The notes: generated from the letters alone by a model not told the origin. A stretch of 46,637 nt of DNA from Kitasatospora griseola (GCF_014648555.1 NZ_BMRI01000035.1:17875-64511), one strand, 5' to 3'. Positions 31,140 to 41,309 are shown, numbered from the stretch's first letter. A program made the numbers and translations.

Positions 31140-34016
31140 TCAGCTCTCCTCGGATGTGTTCTCCGCGGCGGGCTTCTCGGCCGCCGCGGTCTTCGCCGCG
31201 GTGGTCTTCTTGGCTGCCGTGGTCTTCTTCACCGCGGTAGTCTTCTTGGCCGCCGTCTTCTTGGCCGCTGCGGTCTTGGTCGCCGTGGTCTTCTTGGCGG
31301 CCGTGGCGGTCTTCTTCGCGGGGGCCTTCTTGGCGGCCTTCTTCACCGGTCCGCGGGCGCGCTTCTCGGCGAGCAGCTCGAACGCCCGCTCCGGGGTGAT
31401 GGTCTCCACCTCGTCGTCCTTGCGGAGCGTCGCGTTGGTCTCCCCGTCGGTGACGTACGGACCGAACCGGCCGTCCTTGACCACCACCGGCTTCTCGCTG
31501 ACCGGGTCGTTGCCGAGCTCCTTCAGCGGGGCGGCCGCGGCGGCCCGGCCGCGCTGCTTGGGCTGGGCGTAGATCGCCAGCGCCTCGTCCAGGGTGATGC
31601 TGAGCAGCTGGTCCTCGCTGGTCAGCGAGCGCGAGTCGGTGCCGCGCTTGAGGTACGGGCCGTAGCGGCCGTTCTGCGCGGTGATCTCGTTGCCCTCGGC
31701 GTCGGCGCCGACCACCCGGGGCAGCGAGAGCAGGCGCAGCGCGTCCTCAAGGGTGACGGTGTCCAGGTCCATGGACTTGAACAGCGACGCGGTGCGCGGC
31801 TTGACGGCGTTCTTGCCGGTCTTCGGGGTGCCCTCGGGGAGCACCTCGGTGACGTACGGGCCGAACCGGCCGGCCTTGGCGACCAGCGGGTTGCCGCTGA
31901 TCGGGTCGGTGCCGAGCTCGCGCTCGCCGCTGGGCTTGGCGAACAGCTCCTCGGCGAGTTCGACGGTCAGCTCGTCCGGCGGCAGCTCGTCGGGGACGTC
32001 GGCGCGCTGGCCGGGCTCGCCCTCGACGGCGGTGGGGCGCTCCACGTACGGGCCGTAGCGGCCGACCCGGAGCACGATGCCGTCGCCGATCGGGAAGGAG
32101 CTGATCTCCCGGGCGTCGATCGCGCCGAGGTCGGTGACCAGTTCCTTCAGGCCGCCGAGGTGGTCGCCGTCGCCGTTGCCCGCGTCCGCGGCGCCGACGG
32201 CGGCGCCGGTGGCCTCGCCCTCGCCGAAGTAGAAGCGCTTGAGCCACGGCACGGACTCGGCCTGGCCGGCCGCGATCCGGTCGAGGTCGTCCTCCATCTT
32301 CGCGGTGAAGTCGTAGTCGACCAGCCGGCCGAAGTGCTTCTCCAGCAGGTTGACCACGGCGAAGGAGAGGAACGAGGGCACCAGGGCGGTGCCCTTCTTG
32401 AACACGTACTTGCGGTTGATGATCGTGTCGATGATCGACGCGTACGTGGACGGGCGGCCGATCTCGCGGTCTTCCAGCTCCTTGACCAGCGAGGCCTCGG
32501 TGTAGCGGGCCGGCGGCTTGGTGGCGTGGCCCTCGGGGGTCAGCCGGTCGGCGGCCAGCGGGTCGCCCTCGGAGACCTGCGGCAGGCGGCGCTCCCGGTC
32601 GTCCAGCTCGGCGTTCGGGTCGTCGGCGCCCTCGACGTAGGCCTTCAGGAAGCCGTGGAAGGTGATGATCTTGCCGGAGGCGGAGAACTCGGCGTCCCGG
32701 CCGTCGGCGGAACGGCCGCCGACCTTGACGGTGACGGACTGGCCGACCGCGTCCTTCATCTGGGAGGCGACAGTGCGCATCCAGATCAGCTCGTACAGCC
32801 GGAAGTCGTCGCCGGCCAGCCCGGTCTCGGCGGGCGTGCGGAACCGGTCGCCGGACGGGCGGATCGCCTCGTGCGCCTCCTGCGCGTTCTTCACCTTGGA
32901 GGCGTAGGTGCGCGGCGCGGCCGGCAGGTAGTCGGCCCCGTACAGCTGGGTGACCTGGGCGCGGGCGGCGGTGACGGCGGTGTCCGACAGCGTGGTCGAG
33001 TCGGTGCGCATATAGGTGATGAAGCCGTTCTCGTACAGCTTCTGCGCGACCTGCATGGTCCGCTTGGCGCCGAAGCCCAGCTTGCGGCTGGCCTCCTGCT
33101 GCAGCGTGGTGGTGCGGAACGGCGCGTACGGGGAGCGGCGGTACGGCTTGGACTCGACGCTGCGGACGCTGAACGCGGTCTGCTCCAGCGCGGCGGCCAG
33201 CGTGCGGGCGGCCTGCTCGTCCAGGTGCAGGGTGTTGGCGGCGGACTTCAGCCGGCCGTCGGTGCCGAAGTCGCGACCGGTGGCGACCCGCTTGCCGTCG
33301 ACCGAGATCAGCCGGGCGCCGAAGGTCTCCGGGTTGGCGGCGTCGGCGGCCGTGCGACCGGTGCCGAAGGTGCCGACCAGGTCCCAGTACGAGGCGGAGG
33401 TGAAGGCGATCCGCTCACGCTCGCGCTCGACCACCAGGCGGGTGGCGACCGACTGGACACGGCCTGCCGACAGCTTCGGCATGACCTTCTTCCACAGCAC
33501 CGGGGAGACCTCGTAGCCGTAGAGGCGGTCCAGGATGCGGCGGGTCTCCTGCGCGTCGACCAGGCGCTTGTTCAGGTGCCGCGGGTTGCGCACGGCCTCC
33601 TGGATGGCGTCCTTGGTGATCTCGTGGAAGACCATCCGGTGCACCGGCACCTTGGGCTTCAGCACTTCCTGCAGGTGCCACGCGATGGCCTCGCCCTCGC
33701 GGTCCTCATCGGTGGCCAGGAAGAGCTCGTCGGACTCCTTGAGCAGCGACTTCAGCTTCGTGACCTGGGACTTCTTGTCCGGGTTGACCACGTAGATCGG
33801 AGCGAAGTCATGATCCACGTCGACCCCGAGACGACGCACCTCGCCGGTGTACTCGTCCGGAACCTCGGCGGCCGTGCCGGGCAGGTCGCGGATGTGACCG
33901 ACACTGGCCTCGACGATGTAGCCGGGCCCGAGGTAGCCCTTGATCGTCTTGGCCTTGGCCGGCGACTCGACGATGACGAGTCGCTTGCCGTGCGCGGTCT
34001 CGCTGCTCGGGGACAC
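31140..34016 (-). CDS. topA: DNA topoisomerase I
   Basis: 958-residue type IA topoisomerase. The Toprim domain starts at KRLVIVESPAKAKTIKGYLG and holds the DEDREGEAIAW acidic motif. The catalytic Tyr lies in FITYMRTDSTTL (about residue 332). Several C-terminal repeats of the form GRYGPYV/GRFGPYV replace zinc fingers, as usual in actinobacteria, followed by a Lys/Ala-rich tail of about 65 residues (KKTA and KKTT repeats) typical of Streptomyces TopA, which helps processivity. It relaxes negative supercoils. GTG 34016 is chosen as the homology begins right after VSPSSETAHG; a longer frame upstream is unlikely. Confidence 0.96.
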   Translation of the reverse strand: MSPSSETAHGKRLVIVESPAKAKTIKGYLGPGYIVEASVGHIRDLPGTAAEVPDEYTGEVRRLGVDVDHDFAPIYVVNPDKKSQVTKLKSLLKESDELFLATDEDREGEAIAWHLQEVLKPKVPVHRMVFHEITKDAIQEAVRNPRHLNKRLVDAQETRRILDRLYGYEVSPVLWKKVMPKLSAGRVQSVATRLVVERERERIAFTSASYWDLVGTFGTGRTAADAANPETFGARLISVDGKRVATGRDFGTDGRLKSAANTLHLDEQAARTLAAALEQTAFSVRSVESKPYRRSPYAPFRTTTLQQEASRKLGFGAKRTMQVAQKLYENGFITYMRTDSTTLSDTAVTAARAQVTQLYGADYLPAAPRTYASKVKNAQEAHEAIRPSGDRFRTPAETGLAGDDFRLYELIWMRTVASQMKDAVGQSVTVKVGGRSADGRDAEFSASGKIITFHGFLKAYVEGADDPNAELDDRERRLPQVSEGDPLAADRLTPEGHATKPPARYTEASLVKELEDREIGRPSTYASIIDTIINRKYVFKKGTALVPSFLSFAVVNLLEKHFGRLVDYDFTAKMEDDLDRIAAGQAESVPWLKRFYFGEGEATGAAVGAADAGNGDGDHLGGLKELVTDLGAIDAREISSFPIGDGIVLRVGRYGPYVERPTAVEGEPGQRADVPDELPPDELTVELAEELFAKPSGERELGTDPISGNPLVAKAGRFGPYVTEVLPEGTPKTGKNAVKPRTASLFKSMDLDTVTLEDALRLLSLPRVVGADAEGNEITAQNGRYGPYLKRGTDSRSLTSEDQLLSITLDEALAIYAQPKQRGRAAAAAPLKELGNDPVSEKPVVVKDGRFGPYVTDGETNATLRKDDEVETITPERAFELLAEKRARGPVKKAAKKAPAKKTATAAKKTTATKTAAAKKTAAKKTTAVKKTTAAKKTTAAKTAAAEKPAAENTSEES

Positions 34017-34458
34017 CTTCGCTCTTCTCTCCCGGTCGTTTACCAAAGCTCCTGGGCAGTCGCACAAGCGACGGTCCCACCAGCGGAGTGTGACCGTACC
34101 CTGGCCACCCTTGTCAAACGGACGGATGCCGCTTTTTCACCGGCAAGGCCGACCGACGCCACTCGAACGGTAACCCGATGGCCGGTCCCGGGGCATGTCT
34201 TTCCCGGGCAAGCAGGCCTTCCGCCCGATCCGGCCCACGCACTCCGCGCGCCGCCCGGGCGAGTTTCCCCGAGGCCCGGACGCCGCGGAAACAGGACCGG
34301 ACGGCGGCGGGAGACGGAGCGGAACAGTGCGCTCCGTAACCGGACGGGCCGCGCCGGGGCGGCGGATGCGGGCGATCGGGGTCGGGGTCGGGCTCGGCCG
34401 ACGCAGGCTTCGCCGGGGGCGTGTCTGCCCGACCCGGGTGCGTTCGGCGCCGGTTCGC
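34017..34458. other. topA upstream region, no gene seen
   Basis: About 440 bases. No frame on either strand has both a ribosome binding site and protein-like composition. It must contain the topA promoter. No clear repeats stand out. Confidence 0.5.
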
Positions 34459-34947
34459 TCAGCGAAGGGCGAGCGCGAGCAGGGTCAGGCCGCCCGCCAG
34501 CGCCGAGGTCCCGAGGAGCGCCCAGAACAGGTCCGCGGGCAGCGAGGGCAGCTCCTCGTGGGCGGCCAGCACCACCCGGGACGGCCGCCGCGGGTCGTAG
34601 GCGACCTGGACGGCCGCGCCGGCGGCCAGCCGCGGCGGGCGGCGCAGCGGGGTGTGCCCGCGCGGGCGGGACAGCACCAGGCGGCCCACCGGGTCGGGGC
34701 GCAGCTCGTGGACGGTGCCGAGTCCGGCGTCGGTCGGCCCGCCGACGGTGTCCACGGGGTAGGAGAGCAACGGGCTGCTGTCCATCGCGTCGGCCCGGGC
34801 CCGGTCGGCGACCACCTGGGCGGTGGCGGGCACGCCGTGGCGGCGCAGGTGGTGGCGAAGGCGCAGTTCCACGGCGCACCACAGCAGCAGCGCGCTCCCG
34901 AAGGCCACCAGGACCGCCCCGCCCACCAGCGTCGTCGGCGTCTCCAC
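34459..34947 (-). CDS. DUF3592-type membrane protein
   Basis: 162 residues with an N-terminal helix (VLVAFGSALLLWCAVELRL), a middle beta-rich domain ending in VQVAYDPRRPSRVVLA, and a C-terminal helix (LFWALLGTSALAGGLTLLALAL). This fits the DUF3592 layout, of unknown function. GTG 34947 has GGGGGGACC upstream; the longer frame to 35136 encodes sequence with no protein-like features. It stands alone between topA and the methyltransferase. Confidence 0.7.
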   Translation of the reverse strand: METPTTLVGGAVLVAFGSALLLWCAVELRLRHHLRRHGVPATAQVVADRARADAMDSSPLLSYPVDTVGGPTDAGLGTVHELRPDPVGRLVLSRPRGHTPLRRPPRLAAGAAVQVAYDPRRPSRVVLAAHEELPSLPADLFWALLGTSALAGGLTLLALALR

Positions 34948-35248
34948 CCGGTCCCCCCCTGCACTGCCCACAGCCTGTGGACAGCACCCTGGCAGCCGGT
35001 GGACAACCCGCGGCGGACACCGGGCATCCGACGGGCCACGCACGGGGAACGCCCGAGTGAACGCGGCCGCCGAAGGCTCCGGCTCCCGGGTGTTCAACGC
35101 GGCCGGGCCGCGATGGTCACCCGGGAGTCCCGGCACGCCCGTCCACCCACCGGGTGATCAATGTCACCGCCGGGGCGGCATCCGATTCGACGCGATTCGA
35201 CGTGGTTCAACGGCGACGGGCCCAGGAGTCGTGTCCGCCGCGGTCGTG
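34948..35248. other. intergenic region with two DnaA-box-like sites
   Basis: No gene is seen. CTGTCCACA (minus strand, 34984-34976) and TTGTCCACC (minus strand, 35006-34998) each differ by one base from the DnaA box TTGTCCACA and lie in the same orientation 22 bp apart, just upstream of the DUF3592 gene. Nothing else suggests a replication origin. Confidence 0.4.
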
Positions 35249-36775
35249 TCAGCGGACCGGCTCGATGAACCCCTGCTCGGTGAGCAGCCGCAGCGACTCG
35301 GGCACCCGGGCCCGCAGCTGCGCCGCGTCCTCGCCGAGCAGTTGGGCGATCGCGTCGACGATCTCCCCGGCGGCCAGCGTGCCGTCGCAGACGCCGACGA
35401 AGCCCGCGCCGACGGTGTCCACCTTGGTGGCGCGCCGCATGCCCCGGTTGTGGCGGAGCACCACGTGCTCGGGGTCCTCGGAGCCGGGTGCGCCGATCTG
35501 CTCCTGCACCACCTCGTCGGCGAGCAGGTAGCGGGCGGCCAGTAGTCCGGCGTCGTCGTGGCCGCGCAGGAAGTCCTGGCGGGCGAACCACTCCTCGATG
35601 TGCGGGCCGAGCGGCTGCTCCACCGGGTGCGGCCACTCCTCGATCCGCACCACCGGGTCGGCCGCACCGGACGCCCGCAGGGTGATCCAGCCGAAGCCGA
35701 TGCCCTCCACGCCGGCCGCCTCGAAGCTGTCCAGCCACTCCTCGTACCTGGCCCGGTACTCGTCGCCGCGGTGGTCGCCGCCGTCGCGCAGCCACAGCTC
35801 GGCGTACTGGGCGACGTCCTGCACCTCGCGCTGCACCACCCAGGCGTCCAGGCCGGTGCCGGCCACCCAGCCGGCCAGCCGGTCGTGCCAGTCCTCGCCC
35901 TTGACGTGCTGCCAGTTCGCCAGCAGCTGGCAGTAGCCGCCGGGCTCCAGGTGGGCGGCGGCGCCGCGCACCACGCTGCGGCACAGCTCGTCGCCGGCCA
36001 TTCCGCCGTCCCGGTAGGTGAACCGGCCGGCCGGGGAGATCACGAACGGCGGGTTGGAAACGATCAGGTCGAAGCGCCGCTCGCCGATCGGCTCGTACAG
36101 GCTGCCCTCGGCGGTGGTCACGTTGTCGAAGCCGGACAGCGCGGCGGTCAGCCGGGTGAAGTGCAGGGCCCGCGGGTTGAGGTCGGTGGCGGTGACCCGC
36201 TGGGCGTGCCGGGCGGCGTGCAGCGCCTGCACACCGGAGCCGGAGCCCAGGTCCAGCACCTCGCGGACCGGTCGACGCACCGTCAGGTTGGCCAGCGTGG
36301 TGGACGCGCCGCCCACCCCGAGCACCAGGTCGCGGCGCTCGATGCCGGCGTCCGTCCGCCCGGAGCCGATGCCGCCCGCGCCGCCGACGGCGCAGCCGAG
36401 GTCGGACACCACCCAGGCGTCCGCGCTGGGCAGGCCGGCCACCTCGTCGGCGTACGGCCGCACGTCCACGGTGGCGCGCAGCTCGGCGCCGTCGCGCACC
36501 AGCCAGCCGTCCGCCAGCAGGCCCTCGACGGGCAGGGCGGCCGCGGCGGCGCTCTCCGGCACCGGTTGCTGCAGCAGGAACAGCCGCACCAGGGTCTCCA
36601 GCGGCGAGCCGCCGCGGGTCGCCCGCAGCGCCGGAACGGCCTCGCTGCGGGCCAGCGCCGCGTACGCGGCCGGGCCGAGCAGGTCGAGCAATCCGTCGGC
36701 GGTGAAGGAGGCCTTGAGCAGCGCCTCCCGCAGTTCCGCCGTCCGGCCGGAATCAAGAACGGGGCTGTTCGTCAC
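35249..36775 (-). CDS. class I SAM-dependent methyltransferase, HemK/N6-adenine-like
   Basis: 508 residues. An N-terminal winged-helix-like domain (about 1-150) is followed by a Rossmann methyltransferase domain: VLDLGSGSGVQALHAARH as SAM site and the catalytic DLIVSNPPFVISP, the NPPF form used for glutamine or adenine N-methylation. A C-terminal winged-helix-like domain follows (DAIAQLLGEDAAQLRARVPE). This architecture is common in actinobacteria; the substrate (protein, rRNA or DNA) is not known to me. GTG 36775 follows GGCGGG/GGGGGAG. Confidence 0.85.
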   Translation of the reverse strand: MTNSPVLDSGRTAELREALLKASFTADGLLDLLGPAAYAALARSEAVPALRATRGGSPLETLVRLFLLQQPVPESAAAAALPVEGLLADGWLVRDGAELRATVDVRPYADEVAGLPSADAWVVSDLGCAVGGAGGIGSGRTDAGIERRDLVLGVGGASTTLANLTVRRPVREVLDLGSGSGVQALHAARHAQRVTATDLNPRALHFTRLTAALSGFDNVTTAEGSLYEPIGERRFDLIVSNPPFVISPAGRFTYRDGGMAGDELCRSVVRGAAAHLEPGGYCQLLANWQHVKGEDWHDRLAGWVAGTGLDAWVVQREVQDVAQYAELWLRDGGDHRGDEYRARYEEWLDSFEAAGVEGIGFGWITLRASGAADPVVRIEEWPHPVEQPLGPHIEEWFARQDFLRGHDDAGLLAARYLLADEVVQEQIGAPGSEDPEHVVLRHNRGMRRATKVDTVGAGFVGVCDGTLAAGEIVDAIAQLLGEDAAQLRARVPESLRLLTEQGFIEPVR

Positions 36776-36841
36776 CCCGCCATTCTCCCCCGCCGACCGG
36801 CCCCGCCCGGCCACCGCACCCGGCGACGGGCCGACCGGACG

Positions 36842-37507
36842 TCAGCTCTTGCTCGGGGAGGGCGATCCGGCGCCCTGGTCCGGCGCGTTGCTCTGGGTTC
36901 CGCCGGACGGGTTGGCGCCGGCCGACGGACTGGCGCTTCCGGACGGAGCGGCGGCGGGCGCGCCGGCGGCGGCCGCCTTGCAGCCGGGCTGCTTCTTGAT
37001 CGCGTCGCCTAGGTCGCCGCTCTGCAGGGTGGCGAGCGCGCCGGTGGACACCTGGGACAGCCGCTGCACCTGGTCGCCGACGCTGCGCAGGCCGTCCGCG
37101 AACTTGGCCTGGTCGGCGTTGGTCAGGCCGTCCAGCTTCTTCTGCGCGTCCAGGTAGCCCTGCGCGACCTGCTTCAGCTCGTTGACGGCGTCCTGCTGGA
37201 CCTTCACCCCGCTGTCGATCTTCGGCGCACCGGCCTTCTCCACCGCGTCCGCCAGCTGCTGGTTGGTGGCGGCCAGCGCGGCCAGGTCGGTGGACAGCCG
37301 CTTCTGCAGGTCGACGGGGGACTCGCCCTCCTTGACGTTCCCGGTGTCGGCGAGCGCCGTCCGGGACTGCGCGATCGGGTCCCGCGCGGCATCGCAGACG
37401 TTCTTCGCCCAGCCGTCGAGCTTCGCCGAGTCGTCGGCGGAACAGCCGACGGCGGCGAGCGCAAGCAGCGCGCCGAGCGCGGAGACGGTGACCAGTCGCT
37501 TCTTCAC
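36842..37507 (-). CDS. lipoprotein of unknown function
   Basis: 221 residues. KKRLVTVSALGALLALAAVGC is a clear lipoprotein signal with lipobox Cys. The mature part is helical (VNELKQVAQGYLDAQKKLDGL and similar), like small actinobacterial envelope proteins. The tail of about 45 residues is Ala/Pro/Ser/Gly-rich and disordered. GTG 37507 (GAAAGGG upstream) removes nine leading residues that would not fit a signal peptide. Confidence 0.8.
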   Translation of the reverse strand: MKKRLVTVSALGALLALAAVGCSADDSAKLDGWAKNVCDAARDPIAQSRTALADTGNVKEGESPVDLQKRLSTDLAALAATNQQLADAVEKAGAPKIDSGVKVQQDAVNELKQVAQGYLDAQKKLDGLTNADQAKFADGLRSVGDQVQRLSQVSTGALATLQSGDLGDAIKKQPGCKAAAAGAPAAAPSGSASPSAGANPSGGTQSNAPDQGAGSPSPSKS

Positions 37508-37707
37508 CGGGGCCCTTTCGGTCGCTGACACCCGGTCCCGGGCATCGACCAGCGAACCTACACGGCCGCCCGCATCGGGGTGCCGGGAAGGCCGCGGCCC
37601 CGGGCATCCGCCCAGCTCAGCGCGGCCCGCAGCCTCTCGGTGGGGACGCGTGGGCGGGGTGCGGCGAGCGGACGGGCTCGGGCAGGTTGGAGCGAGCCGG
37701 GGCGCTC

Positions 37708-38121
37708 TCAGGCGTCGGCGGAGGCCGGGGCGACCGGCCAGCTCATCCGGATCACGCCGCCGTCCGCGCCGTTGCCGACCTCGACGTCCTCCACCAGGCC
37801 GGTGATGACCGCCAGGCCGAGCGCGTCCTCGTCCTCCGGGCCGCCGCCCCCGGCGCCGGCGGCCTGCGCCGGGCCGGCCTCGTCGGCGACCTCGATGAGA
37901 AAGCGCTTCTCCTGCTCGGTCAGCGCGACCCGGACCGCACCGTCCACGCCGCTGCGCTGGTGCAGCGCCACCGCGCGGGAGCAGGCCTCGCCCACGGCGA
38001 GTCGCAACTCGTCGAGCACCGACTCGTCCACCCCCGCGCGTCTGGCCACCGCGGCGGCCACCAGCCGGGCGGTGCGGACGTGCTCGGGCAGTGCGCTGAA
38101 TCGAAGTTCGACGGTTGCCAT
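37708..38121 (-). CDS. RsbW-like anti-sigma factor/serine kinase, BldG partner
   Basis: 137 residues of the HATPase_c fold: ELRLAVGEACSRAVALH is the N-box helix, and ALGLAVITGLVEDVEV the later ATP-lid part. In Streptomyces the gene directly after bldG encodes an anti-sigma factor that binds BldG and sigma factors of the SigH/F type. ATG 38121 has a strong GGAGGGGAG site. It follows bldG by 155 bases on the same strand. Confidence 0.88.
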   Translation of the reverse strand: MATVELRFSALPEHVRTARLVAAAVARRAGVDESVLDELRLAVGEACSRAVALHQRSGVDGAVRVALTEQEKRFLIEVADEAGPAQAAGAGGGGPEDEDALGLAVITGLVEDVEVGNGADGGVIRMSWPVAPASADA

Positions 38122-38276
38122 GTCTCCCCTCCGGGGTTGCTCCCCACCGCCGGGCACACCGGCCCGCACGGCGGAGGCGGGAACACCGACCACGCCGGCC
38201 GGGCAGGGCTCATCGCCCGGCCGACCGGCGGCGGTCGATCGAGAAGATTCGGTCGGAACGGCGGACCGACGGAACG

Positions 38277-38618
38277 TCAGTCGGTCGCCGAGACGGCGTC
38301 GTCCACCGAGTTGTGGATCGGGAAGACCTTGGTCAGACCGGTGATCCGGAAGATCTTCAGGATGTGCTCCTGGTTGCACACCAGGCGCAGCGAACCCTCG
38401 TGCGCACGCACCCGCTTCAGGCCGCCGACCAGCACACCGAGGCCGGTGGAGTCGAGGAAGTCCACGCCCTCCATGTCCACGACCAAGTGGTAGTTGCCGT
38501 CGTTGACGAGCTCGACAAGCTGCTCGCGCAGCTTGGGGGCGGTGTACACATCGATCTCGCCGCCAACCTCGACGACCGTGCGATCGCCGACAGTACGGGT
38601 CGACAGGGACAGGTCCAC
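38277..38618 (-). CDS. bldG: anti-sigma factor antagonist BldG
   Basis: 113-residue STAS-domain protein with DFLDSTGLGVLVGGLKR; the Ser in DSTGLG (S57) is the expected phosphorylation site. BldG controls aerial growth and antibiotic production in Streptomyces by releasing sigma factors from anti-sigma kinases. GTG 38618 has GGAGG five bases upstream. The helicase gene diverges from it, as known in Streptomyces chromosomes. Confidence 0.96.
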   Translation of the reverse strand: MDLSLSTRTVGDRTVVEVGGEIDVYTAPKLREQLVELVNDGNYHLVVDMEGVDFLDSTGLGVLVGGLKRVRAHEGSLRLVCNQEHILKIFRITGLTKVFPIHNSVDDAVSATD

Positions 38619-38840
38619 GGAACCTCCAGCACCTTGCCTTGCTACGTCATTGCGATCTTCAGCCCAAGGGCTGCGACCACATGGTCACACGCCCAGGGCG
38701 CGGCAAACCGTCAGGTCGGAGCCTCGGTGTTGCGGCCCTCGGCCGTGCGGCCGTCACGGGCTTCATTCAACCACTTGCGACCATGGGCGCACGATGGTTA
38801 ACAGCGATTCTCCGTCACGCCGGTGACACACTGGGTCTTC

Positions 38841-41309
38841 ATGCCGCCCCGTCACCACCAGCCCGAGGCCCTGCTCGCAAGCCTTTCCACCGAGCGCGGC
38901 AGGTCGGATCGCCTCACCCATACGGAGCAATTGCCCGCGCGCGAGGCGCGCTACGCCCCTTGGCCGGAAGGAATCCGCCAGGAGGTGGTCGCGGCCGCCG
39001 CCGAGCTCGGCGTGCTGCTGCCCTGGGCGCACCAGGCCGAGGCCATGGACCTGGCCGCGGCCGGGCGGACCACGGTGATCGCGACCGGCACCGCCTCGGG
39101 CAAGTCGCTGGGCTATCTGGCCCCCGTCCTGAGCGAGCTGCTCACCGGCACCGAGGCCCGCAACGGGCGCGGCGCCACCGCGCTGTACCTCGCCCCGACC
39201 AAGGCGCTGGCCGCCGACCAGCGCCGCCGCGCCGCCGAACTCGTCCCCGACCGGGTCCGGGTGGCGCTCTACGACGGCGACACGCCGCCGCAGGAGCGCG
39301 AGTGGGTCCGCCAGTACGCCTCGTACGTGCTGACCAACCCCGACATGCTGCACCGGGGGATACTCCCCGCCCACCCGCGCTGGTCGTCCTTCCTGAAGGC
39401 GCTGAAGTACGTGGTGATCGACGAGTGCCACACCTACCGCGGCGTGTTCGGCTCGCACGTCGCCCAGGTGCTGCGCCGGCTGCGGCGGCTGTGCGCCCGC
39501 TACGGGGCCTCGCCGACCTTCCTGCTGGCCTCCGCCACCACCGCCGAGCCGGCCGTCACCGCGCAACGGCTCACCGGGCTGCCCGCCACGGCCGTCACCG
39601 AGGACTGCTCGCCGCGCGGCCCGCTGGTGTTCGCGCTGTGGGAGCCGCCGCTGACCGAGAACGTCGGCGAGCACGGCGCGCCCGTCCGCCGCTCCGCCAC
39701 CGCGGAGGCCGGCTACCTGCTCACCGACCTGGTCCACGACGGCACCCGGACCGTGGTCTTCGTCCGCTCCCGCCGGGCGGCCGAGCTGGTCGCCCTGCAG
39801 GCCCAGGAGCAGCTCGGCCACCCGCTCGCCGCCCGGGTCGCCGCCTACCGCGGCGGCTACCTGGCCGAGGAGCGCCGCGCCCTGGAGCGCGACCTGCACA
39901 CCGGCCGACTGCTCGGTCTGGCCTCCACCTCCGCACTGGAACTCGGCGTGGACGTCTCCGGCCTGGACGCCGTCCTGCTGGCCGGCTACCCCGGCACCCG
40001 GGCCTCGCTCTGGCAGCAGGCCGGCCGCGCCGGACGGGAGGGCCAGGGCGCGCTGGCGGTGCTGATCGCCCGCGACGACCCGCTGGACACCTACCTGGTC
40101 CACCACCCCGACGCGCTGTTCGCCACACCGGTGGAGGCGACCGTCCTCGACCCCGACAACCCGCACGTGCTCGCCCCGCACCTGTGCGCGGCCGCCGCGG
40201 AACTGCCGCTCACCGACGCCGACCTGGAGCTCTTCGGCCCGTCCAGCGAGCCGCTGCTCCCGGTGCTGGAGCGCCGCGGGCTGCTGCGCCGCCGGAGCGA
40301 CGGCTCCTGGTACTGGACCCGCCGGGAGCGCGCCGTGGACGGCGTCGACCTGCGCGGCAGCGGCGGCAGCCCCGTGCAGATCGTCGAGGCGGACACCGGG
40401 CGGCTGCTCGGCACCGTCGACGCCGAGGCCGCGCACACCACCGTGCACACCGGCGCCGTCCACCTGCACCAGGGGCGCACCTACCTGGTCCGCGAGTTCG
40501 ACCTGGAGTCCTCTGTCGCCCTGGTCTCCCCCGCGAATCCGCCGTACACCACCTCCGCGCGGGACGTCACCTCGATCTCGATCCTGTCCACCGACACCAC
40601 CGAGGAGTGGGGCGAGGCCCAGCTCAGCTTCGGCTCGGTGGAGGTGGTCAACCAGGTTGTCGGCTATCTGCGCAAGCGGATCTCCACCGGCGAGATCCTC
40701 GGCGAGAGCAAGCTCGACCTGCCGCCCCGCACCCTGCGCACCCGGGCCGTCTGGTGGTCCGTCACCGAGGACCAACTCCTCGACGCGACCATCCCGTTCG
40801 ACCAACTCCCCGGAGCGGCCCACGCCGCCGAACACGCCTCGATCGGCCTCCTTCCGCTGTTCGCCACCTGCGACCGCTGGGACATCGGCGGCGTCTCCGT
40901 CCCGCTGCACCCCGACACCGGGCTCCCCACCGTCTTCGTCTACGACGGCCACTCCGGCGGCGCGGGCTTCGCCGAACGCGGCTTCCACCGCGCCGTGGAG
41001 TGGCTGACCGCGACCCGGGACGCCATCGCCGCCTGCGAGTGCGACCGCGGCTGCCCGTCCTGCGTCCAGTCCCCCAAGTGCGGCAACGGCAACGAACCCC
41101 TCGACAAGGCCGCCGCGATCCGCCTCCTCACCACCCTCCTCGCCCACGCCCCCAACCGGCCGGACCCGGCCGACCCGGCCGACCCGGCCGACGCGGTCGG
41201 CTCCCCCGGCGCTTCCGGCGCTCCGGGCTCCCCCGGCGCTTCCGACGACGGCTCGACCGGCCCGGCCGATGGTGCGGCTGATGACGCGGCCGGTGACGCG
41301 ACCGGCTGA
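38841..41309 (+). CDS. MrfA-like DEXH-box helicase with DUF1998 domain
   Basis: 822 residues. The Walker A motif is ATGTASGKS (81-89), the Walker B box DECH in VVIDECHTYRG, and the motif VI-like QQAGRAGREGQGAL lies near 400. Near residue 732 the sequence CECDRGCPSC...KCGNGNEPLDK forms the four-Cys metal site of MrfA (YprA), a helicase that repairs mitomycin-type adducts. It is an ATP-dependent 3'-5' translocase by family. The last 50 residues are Pro/Ala/Asp/Gly low complexity (PADPADPADA). Start ATG 38841; GTG 38823 is possible. Confidence 0.92.
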   Translation: MPPRHHQPEALLASLSTERGRSDRLTHTEQLPAREARYAPWPEGIRQEVVAAAAELGVLLPWAHQAEAMDLAAAGRTTVIATGTASGKSLGYLAPVLSELLTGTEARNGRGATALYLAPTKALAADQRRRAAELVPDRVRVALYDGDTPPQEREWVRQYASYVLTNPDMLHRGILPAHPRWSSFLKALKYVVIDECHTYRGVFGSHVAQVLRRLRRLCARYGASPTFLLASATTAEPAVTAQRLTGLPATAVTEDCSPRGPLVFALWEPPLTENVGEHGAPVRRSATAEAGYLLTDLVHDGTRTVVFVRSRRAAELVALQAQEQLGHPLAARVAAYRGGYLAEERRALERDLHTGRLLGLASTSALELGVDVSGLDAVLLAGYPGTRASLWQQAGRAGREGQGALAVLIARDDPLDTYLVHHPDALFATPVEATVLDPDNPHVLAPHLCAAAAELPLTDADLELFGPSSEPLLPVLERRGLLRRRSDGSWYWTRRERAVDGVDLRGSGGSPVQIVEADTGRLLGTVDAEAAHTTVHTGAVHLHQGRTYLVREFDLESSVALVSPANPPYTTSARDVTSISILSTDTTEEWGEAQLSFGSVEVVNQVVGYLRKRISTGEILGESKLDLPPRTLRTRAVWWSVTEDQLLDATIPFDQLPGAAHAAEHASIGLLPLFATCDRWDIGGVSVPLHPDTGLPTVFVYDGHSGGAGFAERGFHRAVEWLTATRDAIAACECDRGCPSCVQSPKCGNGNEPLDKAAAIRLLTTLLAHAPNRPDPADPADPADAVGSPGASGAPGSPGASDDGSTGPADGAADDAAGDATG

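Noticed and set aside
32160..35060. Plus-strand open frame of over 900 codons across topA
   Set aside because: It is antisense to topA, has no ribosome binding site and no domain-like sequence.
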